From: Ochromonas danica
Taxonomy: Eukaryota > Sar > Chrysophyceae > Chromulinales > Chromulinaceae
Assembly (NCBI GenBank): GCA_015146655.1
Contig: VKHL01000088.1
Coordinates: 1 to 64,000 of the forward strand
Direction of reading: 5' to 3'
DNA length: 64,000 bases
Part shown: one piece after another, positions 46,361 through 55,829 of the stretch
Position numbering within the stretch: position 1 is the first letter of the stretch
Layout of the letters: every line of letters starts with the position of its first letter
Notes under the pieces: model-generated
Seen by the model: the letters and a program-made list of their open reading frames with translations, nothing else
Databases searched by the model: none
What the model was told of the DNA's origin: nothing
Program-made: the position numbers and the translations under genes

Positions 46361-46526
46361 TGGGGTGTCAGGTTGGTGTTGGAAGTTGACTTGGACGACG
46401 ACAGGGTGAAGGAATCTGGAAATGACAAACAAATCAATCCAGGTGGGGATTGATTGATTGTTTGATCTTGTGAGGTAACTAGTGAGGTAACTAAGCTACT
46501 TAGCTACTTAGCAAGTCTAGTTTAAA

Positions 46527-48324
46527 ATGTTACTGAACAAAGTGATTTCTATTTTCTTCTATTCACAATTCTTGGTGAATACAATTTCTGCTACTTTTTC
46601 TAAAATTCATATTAATACAATCACACGTCAATTTGTTGATGACGATAGCAGGTATGTTACAGGTCCTAGTAACTAATAGATTTAGATTAACCTTCACTAT
46701 TGTGATATTAACGAGAAGTCTTTTGTGATATTTAGAGTACGTATTTTTCATGGAGTGAATGCTGTCTATAAGATTCCTCCTTGGTTCCCCACTACGACAG
46801 GATTTGATTCTTCAAATTCCTTAAGTGCTGAAGATGCGAAGAACCTTCGTTCATGGGGGTTTAATATTGTACGATTAGGTGTGATGTGGCCTGGTGTAGA
46901 GCCTACGAGTCGAGGTGCTTACAATCAAAGCTATCTCGATCAGATTGAGACGATTGTCACCAATCTTGCCAAAGAGGAGATTTATGTTATCTTAGATTTC
47001 CATCAGGATCTATGGCATCGTAAATTCTGTGGTGAAGGTGTACCTGACTATGTCTATGAGATTTGTAAAGCAGCCGAACCCGCTGGCACTGTTCCTTTCC
47101 CTTTACCGTCTGTTAATGCAAGCTATCCTGTCGATGCGGATGGTAATCCTACCCTTGAGGCCTGCTTGAGCAAAATGTTTGCCACGTATTATCTCTCTGC
47201 TGAAGTTGGTGCTGGTTTTCAATGTCTTTATGACAATAAAGAGAATTTATGGGATGCATTTGCTGGCTATTGGAAAGCTGTGGCTCAACGATTCTCCACT
47301 TTTGACAATGTCTTGGGATACGAACTGATTAATGAGGTGAGCACATCATTCTATATGATTAGATAAAGATTGCTTACTATGAATTTTCTTTCTTTTTTCT
47401 TAATAGCCATGGGCTGGAGATGTTTTTCGTAGTCCCAAGAACCTGTTGCCAAAATATGCTGAAAGCAAGTTGTTAGAGCCTATGTATCAATATCTTCATC
47501 AGGCTATTCGAACTGTGGATGACAGCAAGATAATTTTCTTTGAAGGTTTAACTATTGATTATTGGCAGAATGGCTTCAGTGCAGGTCCTGGAGGTGTCGA
47601 GTACAATGATCGCCAGGCTCTGGCTTATCATGTCTACTGTCCTACGGATAATAGCTCACCTATTAAAGTTTTTGCATGTAATCTTATTGATGATTATTTC
47701 TTTGCAAACCGTGTGAAAGATGCAGAGCGTTTGGGTGTACCAATGATTATGACAGAATTTGGAGCTAGTGAGGACATCAAGTCTGATCTCGCTGTTCTTG
47801 AGGCTGTAGCAGCTCAGGCAGATCGTTTCCAACAATCTTGGATGTATTGGCAATTTAAATATTATCAGGACATTACCACTTGCACTCCTCAAGGGGAGAG
47901 TTTGTATGAGGACGATGGTGATGTGTGTGAGGACAAGCTGCGCGTCCTGTCCCGCACTTATCCTCAAGCTGTGGCTGGACTTATCGATAGCTACTCTTTT
48001 GACATTCGTAATGGCAAATTTCTTATGGAGTACGAACCATGGTTGGATATTGGATTTCAGGAAGCAAGCGAGACGGGGAAGGTGACTGCTATCTATGTTA
48101 ACCGTGAGCTTGTTTATCCACATGGATTGAGCGTGAAATTAACTTCAAGTGACGACTCTGTGGAACAAGCTTTCCAAGTTAGTTGCCCCCCGTTATCTAA
48201 CAAATCAAAGGCTGCTTCGGTTGTTCAAGTGAAGCAGTTGCAAGGCTTTGCCTCCAGCGTGCAGATTGCTATTGAAAGCTGCTCCGTGAAGGAGGCTGCC
48301 GCCTGCACTTGTCCATCAATTTAA
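46527..48324 (+). CDS. GH5 endoglycoceramidase-like glycosidase
   Basis: Exons 46527-46651, 46736-47336 and 47407-48324; 547 residues. An N-terminal hydrophobic stretch (VISIFFYSQFLVNTISA) is a signal peptide. The TIM-barrel motifs are GFNIVRLGVMWPGVEP, VILDFHQDLW, the acid/base Glu242 in ELINE|PWAGD (split exactly at a splice site) and the nucleophile Glu359 in MTEFGA. NEPWAGD and the DFHQD block are endoglycoceramidase II hallmarks; such enzymes release the glycan from glycosphingolipids. A C-terminal beta domain (about 440-547) follows. Secretory or lysosomal location expected. Confidence 0.88.
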
Positions 48325-48500
48325 ACATTCGATTGCCAGGTTGTCAGCGTTTGGTGAATTAATTTATTTGGGACAGCAGGACATTCAAAGGGGAGATTTC
48401 CACAATCCGACCTTTGATGTCTTTGCTCATATTGTTCATGTTTACTATGGTAGTAGAGGAATTGTATTGTGTTGTTGATCAATAAGACGAGGTCTTTCTA

Positions 48501-49751
48501 TTATGCTTTCTTGCCCTTGAAGACGTGAGCCAAGCCACTCTTAACTGCCTGGAAGAAAGATCCCAGAGGTCTTTGTTCATTCATGTCACATTTGCTGTCG
48601 TAGTCGATGTTGACATCATCAATGTAGACATGAAGCAGACCAGTTTCAGAAGAGTAGACATGGCGAACGTCCTTAGACTGAATGAGTAGGTCCCCTCCTT
48701 CCAGAACAAAGTCAGCAAGGAATGATGCATTCGCTGGAGTCACTTCCACCGACTTACTCAGAGGAAGGCGAACGGCTTCAATACGTAAAGTCTTTCCATT
48801 CTTGAGCAGAGTGACAGTGAGCTTCTTAATGTTGGGCAGCAGAAGAGTGAGAGCCACAGCTCCGTGGACATCCTCTACCTCCGCCTCTGCGTCTTCCCAC
48901 AGTCTTGCCACTGATGCCTCATCTCGCACACATTTCTCATAGCATGCTTCCATCTCCTTACGCTTACGCTGCTCAAATAATCCTCGATAGTCATTGAGGA
49001 CAATTCGACGAGAAAGTTCATAATCGCGAAGATTTTGACGAAAACGTTCTGTGGCCTCTTGCAACTGCCATGCCTTTTGTTGAGCACGAGCCACCTCGAA
49101 ATCTTCTTCTAATTCCTTAGTACGCATGAATGCCTTATGTTCATAGAGGTCTTCAGAGCATGGAGTGTCATGTTTCTTCTCCTCTGCCTCTTCCTCAGGC
49201 ATCACCTTGACAGGTGTCACACAATCAGCTAAACTTGCCGCAAATTTAGCATCCATTTCAAAGATAAGCTTTGATTCATTCTCTTCTTCATCTAAAAGTC
49301 GCTTAGCTAACTCAGCATCAGCACGTTCTTGATCAGCACGTGCCTTGGCCTGGGCTTGGAGTCTGCGACGTTCTTCTACCGCTGCCTGAATAGCAGCTGC
49401 CTCTCCTTTGATGGTGTCTAGGTCCTTCTCAGCCTTGGCTTCATCTTCAAAAGCTTTAGCAAGCTTCTTGGCAAGCTCCATGTCTTTCTGTTCCATCATC
49501 CATTCTTCGACCAGAACAACCGCTTCGTCTACCTGATGTTCCGTGGCGACTTGTTCATCCCATTCCTCACGTAACTGATTTGTCACATCTTTCAAGATCT
49601 TGTTAAAACCACCGCGACTACGACCTCCAGCTTGCTTTGCATCTTTTGTGAAGGTAGTCTTGTTCTTTCCTTCTGCAATGTGAGCTTTGTTGTTATTGTA
49701 GTAACAGATATTCTCTTGATTTTCGTCCTGATAGGTTGCAGTAGATGCCAT
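48501..49751 (-). CDS. Coiled-coil protein with C-terminal beta domain, unknown
   Basis: Single exon, 416 residues from the first Met. Residues 60-300 are almost wholly helical and charged (ELAKKLAKAFEDEAKAEKDL, ADAELAKRLLDEEENESKL). The last 120 look like a small beta-sandwich (KKLTVTLLKNGKTLRIEAVR, then SKDVRHVYSSETGLLHVYID), perhaps CS/Hsp20-like, though similarity is weak. No known family recognised. Confidence 0.7.
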   Translation of the reverse strand: MASTATYQDENQENICYYNNNKAHIAEGKNKTTFTKDAKQAGGRSRGGFNKILKDVTNQLREEWDEQVATEHQVDEAVVLVEEWMMEQKDMELAKKLAKAFEDEAKAEKDLDTIKGEAAAIQAAVEERRRLQAQAKARADQERADAELAKRLLDEEENESKLIFEMDAKFAASLADCVTPVKVMPEEEAEEKKHDTPCSEDLYEHKAFMRTKELEEDFEVARAQQKAWQLQEATERFRQNLRDYELSRRIVLNDYRGLFEQRKRKEMEACYEKCVRDEASVARLWEDAEAEVEDVHGAVALTLLLPNIKKLTVTLLKNGKTLRIEAVRLPLSKSVEVTPANASFLADFVLEGGDLLIQSKDVRHVYSSETGLLHVYIDDVNIDYDSKCDMNEQRPLGSFFQAVKSGLAHVFKGKKA

Positions 49752-50054
49752 TGGTTGAAGGTCAGAGTGAAGCAACAAGTGTGTGAGTGAGAAGAAGGTC
49801 TTTTATGCCTTGGCTTAGTAGCTAAGCGTGAAGAAGCAATTAATAATGAACCAGCGATAAAGAGGTTGACAACAACAACGACAACGTCCAATCTAACGGT
49901 TAGTGAAGAAACACCTTGACCAACACAACAACGCGTTGTTTTGTTATGTTTGGTCTGGGTCTAGCCAGACCTCTGGCACTCTGGCTATCTAGCCCCCCGA
50001 TTGAATGGTCCGTCATTGAATGGTGATGAGAACGAACAAAACAAGAACAAGAAG
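49752..50054. other. Divergent promoter interval
   Basis: 303 bp between the divergent starts of the coiled-coil gene and PWP2. An open stretch of 18 codons precedes the PWP2 Met in frame but has no ATG. Nothing else seen. Confidence 0.45.
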
Positions 50055-53000
50055 ATGAAGTTTACCTATCGATTAAAAAGAGTTTGTGGTAGTGTCTATG
50101 GGAATGGTAATTTATGCTTTACTCCTGATGGACAATCACTTCTCTCTCCTGTTGGTAATCGTGTGAATATTTTCGATTTAGTAAATCAAACAAGTGATGC
50201 TTTACCATTAGAAAGTCGTAAAGATATTGCATTAATTGCTATCTCACATAATAATCAATTCTTATTGGTTATTGATGTGGATGGATTTGCACAATTTTAT
50301 AATTTTCCACGTCGTATTGTCTTACATCGTATGAATTTTCGACAACGTATACATGCGGTACAATTTTCACCAGATGATCAATATCTTGCTATTACTTTTG
50401 GTCGTGGATGTCAAATTTGGAAAACACCAAGTAATGAAAGAGAGTTTTCTCCCTTGACATTAAGTCGTACTATTAGTGGACATTATGATGAGACCACTAC
50501 ATTAGATTGGAGTCCTGACTCTTCTTCTTTACTCTTAGGATCTAGAGATCTTACTGCTAGAGTCTATTATCGTGTTCTAACGAAGTATATGGCACTTTCT
50601 GTCCTTTCTGGACATCGTGATGCTCTCTTAGGAGTGTTCTTTGGTAACACTGCCGATGAAGCCTATACGGTAGCACGTGATGGTGGTCTCTTTGCATGGC
50701 AGTTTGATGGTGAACTTGCCTTAGCAAAGAAGAAACAAGCCATCCAAGAAGCGAAGAAAGAGACAGATAATGAAGAGACGAGCGAAGAGGATGAGGATGA
50801 AGAAGAAGATGATAATGAAGAAGAAGATGGTGATGGCGGTGCTTTCTTAACGAAAGCTGATCAACTTAAATTACGTACTAAAGCTGCTATGCGACAAGGA
50901 AACTGGAAGTTATTAGAGCGTCGTTTGTTACGTGATAATCAAGGAGAAGTGACAGCTTGCAGTTACAATCGCACGGCACAATTGTTACTGTTAGCATTTA
51001 ATCAAGGTGTCTTCGCACTTTATGAGATGCCTGATTGTATCAATCTTCATCGTATTTCCGTCTCCAGTACTTCATTGGATACAACTTGTATTAGCTCATC
51101 AGGAGAATGGCTGGGTATGGCTGGTGGTGCGGGACAATTACTTGTCTGGGAATGGCGTGCTGAATCCTTTGTTCTCAAGCAACAAGGACATCTCTATGGT
51201 GTAAACTGCCTTGATTACTCACCTGATGGACAGTTTATAGCATCTGGTGGAGAAGATGGAAAAGTGAAAATTTGGAGTACACGCTCTGGTTTCTGTCAGG
51301 CAACTTTCAAAGAACACTTGGCATCCATTACAGGTTTACGTTTTGTAGGCTCTGGAAGAGGATTAGCACTTCTATCATCTTCTCTTGATGGTAGTGTACG
51401 TGCTCATGATATGTTACGTTATAAGAACTTTCGTACATTAACAACTCCATCCCCAGCACAGCTTACCTGTTTAGCAGCGGATAGTAGTGGAGAAGTTGTT
51501 TGTGCTGGTAGTCTAGATCCTTTTAATATCTATGTTTGGGCTTTACAAACAGGCAAGTTATTGGAAGTTCTTTCTGGTCATGAAGGTCCAATTGCTTGTC
51601 TTGACTTCTCTCCTAGTCGATCCATGCTAGCATCAGGTTCTTGGGATGGTACTTGCAAACTTTGGAATATCTTCTCTAATGAATGTGTCGAGACATTAGA
51701 ACATGGATGTGATGTCCTTTCAGTAGCCTTTAGACCTGATGGTAAAGAGGTTTGTTGCGCCACGACTAACGGTAATCTCACATTATGGGATGCTCTCGAA
51801 GGCACTCAAGTTCGCACTATTGAAGGTCGTGAAGATATTTCTGGAGGAAGGTTGACTACTGATGCTCGATCTGCTAAGAACAGTTCACGCTCCAAGTTCT
51901 TCACTACTATTACCTACAGTGCTGATGGAAGTTGTTTATTAGCTGGTGGACGTAGTAAATATCTTTGTCTCTATGCCACGGAGAGTGGTACGTTAGTGAA
52001 GAAGTATCAACTTTCTTTTAATCGATCATTAGAAGGTATTGTTGATCAACTTCGCAGTGACCGTTTAGTTGATGGTGTTTCCCTGGATAATCTTGCTGAC
52101 AAGCTGGCAGAGGATGGAGGAGATCTGGAAGGAATTCTTGGGCAACAGAAGCGCTTTCGTGCTTCGGCTAATTTGCCCGGTGCTGCACGCCGATCATCCT
52201 TAGTTGGAGTATCTCGTACAACGCGTCCAGAGTTATTGTCTTCCATGGTGCGGTTTTCACCGTCGGGTAGAGAATGGGCAGTTGCTAGTACACAAGGCCT
52301 GCAAGTGTATGGACTTGATGATGATCTTCTCTTTGCACCTCTTGATATTGACGAAGCAATGAGTCCTCAAGCAGTTTATGGAGCTTTAGATCGTGAAGAT
52401 TATGTGCGAGCATTGACAATGGCCTTACATCTTGGTGAGTCCTCAGTGTTGCTCCCTGCTTTAGTCGCTGTTCCACAGGCTTCTATTGAACTGGTTGCTA
52501 AACATCTCGACCGCGCACTTCTGCCATCACTCTTCCGCTTCCTTGCAGACCAGATCTCATCCTCTCAACAACTTGGTTATCTCCTTCATTGGGCGGTTGG
52601 TCTACTTCGTCTACATGGTAGCTATTTGTTGCAGACAAGCCGAGCAAATTTGGCTTTAGCGGAGAGTTTACGCTCTTTGTTACGTGCTTGTACACTGCAT
52701 GAAAAAGAGATTCTTCGCATCGCTCAGGATAACCTTTTCTCCTTGTCATATTTGCGTGGACAAATGGCAGAGGACAAAGATCTCATTACCTCTCTCACAG
52801 CACTTAAAATGGAAGAAGAATTAGCAGCTGCACAAGATGAGCAAGAGGATGAAGAAGATGACGAAGAAGATGAAGAAGGGTTGGTTATGGCTTTGGAGAA
52901 TGATGATGATGACGATGAGGTACCATGGACCATTTCTACTGACCCTGATGGTCAATGGAATGCAGTGTGGCAAGATGATGAAGGAGACGATGCCGTCGAA

Positions 53001-53114
53001 GTTGAGGAAGAGAAGGAGAAGACAACTAAGAAGAAAGCTGGAAAAGCTGTGGAACAAAAGAAGGTGGAAGAAGGTGGACGCAGTCGGAAAGCAAAGCAGA
53101 AGCGTAGCAATTAA
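50055..53114 (+). CDS. PWP2: PWP2/UTP1, UtpB complex WD40 protein
   Basis: Intronless, 1019 residues from MKFTYRLKRVCGSVYGNGNL, the conserved start. Tandem WD40 propellers follow: SPVGNRVNIFDLVNQ, YDETTTLDWSPDSSSLLLGS, VNCLDYSPDGQFIASGGEDG, IACLDFSPSRSMLASGSWDG. The C-terminal helical Utp12-like domain (about 780-930) is followed by an acidic, then basic tail (KKKAGKAVEQKKVEEGGRS). PWP2 is a core UtpB subunit that binds the 5' ETS and U3 snoRNP in pre-18S processing. A poly-acidic insert lies near 250. Confidence 0.95.
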   Translation: MKFTYRLKRVCGSVYGNGNLCFTPDGQSLLSPVGNRVNIFDLVNQTSDALPLESRKDIALIAISHNNQFLLVIDVDGFAQFYNFPRRIVLHRMNFRQRIHAVQFSPDDQYLAITFGRGCQIWKTPSNEREFSPLTLSRTISGHYDETTTLDWSPDSSSLLLGSRDLTARVYYRVLTKYMALSVLSGHRDALLGVFFGNTADEAYTVARDGGLFAWQFDGELALAKKKQAIQEAKKETDNEETSEEDEDEEEDDNEEEDGDGGAFLTKADQLKLRTKAAMRQGNWKLLERRLLRDNQGEVTACSYNRTAQLLLLAFNQGVFALYEMPDCINLHRISVSSTSLDTTCISSSGEWLGMAGGAGQLLVWEWRAESFVLKQQGHLYGVNCLDYSPDGQFIASGGEDGKVKIWSTRSGFCQATFKEHLASITGLRFVGSGRGLALLSSSLDGSVRAHDMLRYKNFRTLTTPSPAQLTCLAADSSGEVVCAGSLDPFNIYVWALQTGKLLEVLSGHEGPIACLDFSPSRSMLASGSWDGTCKLWNIFSNECVETLEHGCDVLSVAFRPDGKEVCCATTNGNLTLWDALEGTQVRTIEGREDISGGRLTTDARSAKNSSRSKFFTTITYSADGSCLLAGGRSKYLCLYATESGTLVKKYQLSFNRSLEGIVDQLRSDRLVDGVSLDNLADKLAEDGGDLEGILGQQKRFRASANLPGAARRSSLVGVSRTTRPELLSSMVRFSPSGREWAVASTQGLQVYGLDDDLLFAPLDIDEAMSPQAVYGALDREDYVRALTMALHLGESSVLLPALVAVPQASIELVAKHLDRALLPSLFRFLADQISSSQQLGYLLHWAVGLLRLHGSYLLQTSRANLALAESLRSLLRACTLHEKEILRIAQDNLFSLSYLRGQMAEDKDLITSLTALKMEEELAAAQDEQEDEEDDEEDEEGLVMALENDDDDDEVPWTISTDPDGQWNAVWQDDEGDDAVEVEEEKEKTTKKKAGKAVEQKKVEEGGRSRKAKQKRSN

Positions 53115-53204
53115 TGAATAGACGCGTTCTCTTCTGTACATTTAGACACCATGACACACACACACACTCCAATAATATCTACTATTCTATTCAACTCACT
53201 CTCT

Positions 53205-54192
53205 CTATCCATTGAATTGGACTTCACCCTGCTGTTGCTGCTGCTGTTGATGTTCTTGCAGCAGCTCCATGACCCATCGTCCAATAATATTACCATGATC
53301 TGGTCTTGAAGCAAAGTGAGCAAAATGAGTATGCAAACATTTGATTGATGCAAAGTTACGCATGCCAGCTACTCCAACATGTCGCAAAGGTTCTTCCCTA
53401 AACCAATCAATTGTGAGGTCATCAAACGATATTGTGTCTGTGAGGTTACATCTTACCATCCACTCTCGATGACAAATTCTTGGTCTTCTTCAGTCAACAG
53501 TGTCCATCTTTCTTGCGCATAAAGACGATGTGCTCTTTCCATTTCCTGTAAAGCTTGTGTTGACTCAGGACTATGTAAGAGACGATCAGTTAAACGCTGT
53601 ACCCATCCTTCTTCTTCAATCTTCGAGATTGTTGCATGAAGAATCGGACAGGAGACCCAGTACATGGTAGGGAAGGGTATCATAGTCTGACTGTCCAAAG
53701 GTCCAAGAGTTGGGTCACTCACATTGAGTGGATAGAGTTTAAGAACCTTCAAGAAGTCAATGACAATGACAACGACAAGCAATCAAGTCAAGCCAACAGG
53801 ACAGCGAGAGAGAGAGAGAGAGAGTCATCATCATCAATATCATCAATATCATTCATTCATTCATACAGTATACTGTCTAGTAGTACCTGTGGTTGTCCTG
53901 TAATGGGATGACAATAGCTGACCTCCACTAAGTTCAAAGGAGTAAATCCTAATTGCTTTGTTAACACTCGTACTATCTCAGGAGTGACAGAAGGTTGGAT
54001 ATGATGCATAGCATCTAAAGGCAGGTCAGACAGCTGGACTTCGATCTCTCCTGCTAAAATCTTTTTCATACGAAGTCTAGCTTGACTTCTTTGTGTGGCT
54101 GTTGGACCACGTTTACTACCTTCTTCTTCCTCGACATCTTCTTCTTCATGAGTTGGGATGTCCAAGTCAGCAAACAGCATATCTTCCATCAT
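53205..54192 (-). CDS. DUF501 domain protein
   Basis: Exons 54192-53887, 53746-53457 and 53397-53205; 262 residues. The DUF501 (PF04417) pattern is visible: IPFPTMYWVSCPILHATISK, HRLYAQERW, and RNFASIKCLHTHFAHFAS. The conserved Lys-Cys-Leu-His and His residues suggest metal or nucleophile chemistry, but the family's function is unknown. A poly-Gln stretch and VQFNG close the protein. The first Met is a choice: the frame stays open upstream to about 54315 without ATG. Confidence 0.75.
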
Positions 54193-54515
54193 ATCTCTAC
54201 ACTGCTCTGTCTCTTGTCTGACAATCAATTCATGACCATTGAGGGCCTCCTTCTTACTAAGCCAGGCCAGACTTCCAGACAGCCAGAATCTAGGGTCACT
54301 ATGATTACACCGCAATTAACTATGATCTCTGATGTTGTTACTTTGTATGACAGATTAAACAATAATAGCAAAAGATGGCAGATGAGGATGATACAATACT
54401 CAAATTACATCACTGTTCGCAATCTAACTATGACATCAACTTTTTGCATTTAACAGCTTAATGGATGCTTTGGTTGTACTATTGAGAAGGCTGTTGTTAA
54501 CATCTCCCTTTTCCT
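54193..54515. other. Intergenic, nothing recognised
   Basis: 323 bp between the DUF501 start and the phosphorylase stop, both on the minus strand. Part may be 5' coding exon of the DUF501 gene. No other feature seen. Confidence 0.4.
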
Positions 54516-55391
54516 TTACTTGGGTAAGAGGAGGTTGAGCGTCTTCGTGATCATATCACGCACCTCGGAATCATAATCAGACAAGGCAGTCTTGTTGACA
54601 CGATTAGCAATGATGGTGCAGATTGTGGTGGCATCATGACCCAAAAGTTGAGCTAATCCAGCCAAAGCAGAGCTTTCCATCTCAAAGTTAGTAACCTTGG
54701 TTCCATTGAATTCAAAAGATTCAATCTTCTTGTTGATATCAGGATCAGCCAAAGGAAGACGTAATACTCTACCCTGAGGACCATAGAAACCAGGAGCACT
54801 AATAGTGCATCCTGGCATGGTGAAGGAAGAAAACAATTCCGCCAAATGCTTGGAGGAATGAACGAAGTAAGGTTTAGGCAACTGAGCATTCCATTGAGTT
54901 TGCTCTTCAAAAGCATGTTCAATGGCCAAGTCACTAATGGAGTCACGATTAGCGTAGAAGTTGAGTAAACCATCAAATCCCACGGAGATCAATGACAACA
55001 GCTTGGTGCCCAAGGGGATATGACCTTGAATAGCACCTGAGGTACCAAGACGAACCATAGTGAGCTTCTTGTGCTCAGGTTTGACAGTGCGAGTGGTGAG
55101 ATCGATATTGACCAAAGCATCCAACTCGTTCACGACGATGTCGATGTTGTCCGTGCCAATGCCTGTGGAGACGACTGACACTCTCTGACCATTGTATCTG
55201 CCAGTAATAGTCATGAACTCACGATTAGAAACACGGCATTCTTGAGACTCGAAGTAACTAGCAACAATTTCAACACGACCAGGATCACCCACAAGAATAA
55301 TCTTATCAGCAAGTTGTTCAGGAAGAAGATGAAGATGATAGATAGATCCATCTTCACGAATCAATAATTCAGAAGGTTCAATAACTCTCAT
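54516..55391 (-). CDS. Nucleoside phosphorylase, uridine phosphorylase-like
   Basis: Intronless, 291 residues. GDPGRVEIVASYF (phosphate site), STGIGTDNIDIVVNEL, VRLGTSGAIQGHIPLGT and the ribose-binding NFEMESSAL are the PNP/UDP family 1 signature. It cleaves a nucleoside with phosphate to base and ribose-1-phosphate. Length and the MRVIEPSELLI start resemble the uridine phosphorylase branch found in Bacteroidetes-like bacteria and protists. Substrate preference is not certain. No targeting signal; cytosolic salvage. Confidence 0.85.
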   Translation of the reverse strand: MRVIEPSELLIREDGSIYHLHLLPEQLADKIILVGDPGRVEIVASYFESQECRVSNREFMTITGRYNGQRVSVVSTGIGTDNIDIVVNELDALVNIDLTTRTVKPEHKKLTMVRLGTSGAIQGHIPLGTKLLSLISVGFDGLLNFYANRDSISDLAIEHAFEEQTQWNAQLPKPYFVHSSKHLAELFSSFTMPGCTISAPGFYGPQGRVLRLPLADPDINKKIESFEFNGTKVTNFEMESSALAGLAQLLGHDATTICTIIANRVNKTALSDYDSEVRDMITKTLNLLLPK

Positions 55392-55829
55392 CTTCTTTTT
55401 CTTCTATATTTTAGTAGATGTACAGTATCTTCTAATAGGAGAGAGAATTAATGTGTGATAGCCAAGCCAAGCTGTTCTTGTTGCTTCAACCTTTGGCACC
55501 ACAGGAGAGCACCAGGAGGCAGCAGGTGGGCACAAGAAACTGTTTCTACCTCTCTTCGACCAAGTGTTTCTGACTGTGTGATGACAAGTGTTTCTCCGAA
55601 ATATCGAAAATATGGCACAGAGTGAGCAATGTGTGGTCAAGAGGCGCCACGCGTCACCCACCGCAGCGTGGCACTTGGCGCTCTTTCTAGATCATCTCCC
55701 CCCCCACAGCCCCCATAGCCCTCATACCTTCTCTCACTCACTTGCTACACGATCTCATCGCATTGCAAGACAAGTAGGTCGAAGAAGAAGAATTCAATAT
55801 CACAATTTAAAACAAAAGGAATAGAAGAA
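55392..55829. promoter_or_regulatory. BiP upstream region with CCACG inverted pair
   Basis: 438 bp between the phosphorylase start and the BiP start. GCCACGC at 55646-55652 and GCGTGGC at 55666-55672 form a 7-bp inverted repeat about 160 bp before the BiP ATG. CCACG is the half of the animal ER stress element recognised by ATF6/XBP1, but no CCAAT at the N9 distance is evident, so a stress role is only suggested. Confidence 0.35.
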
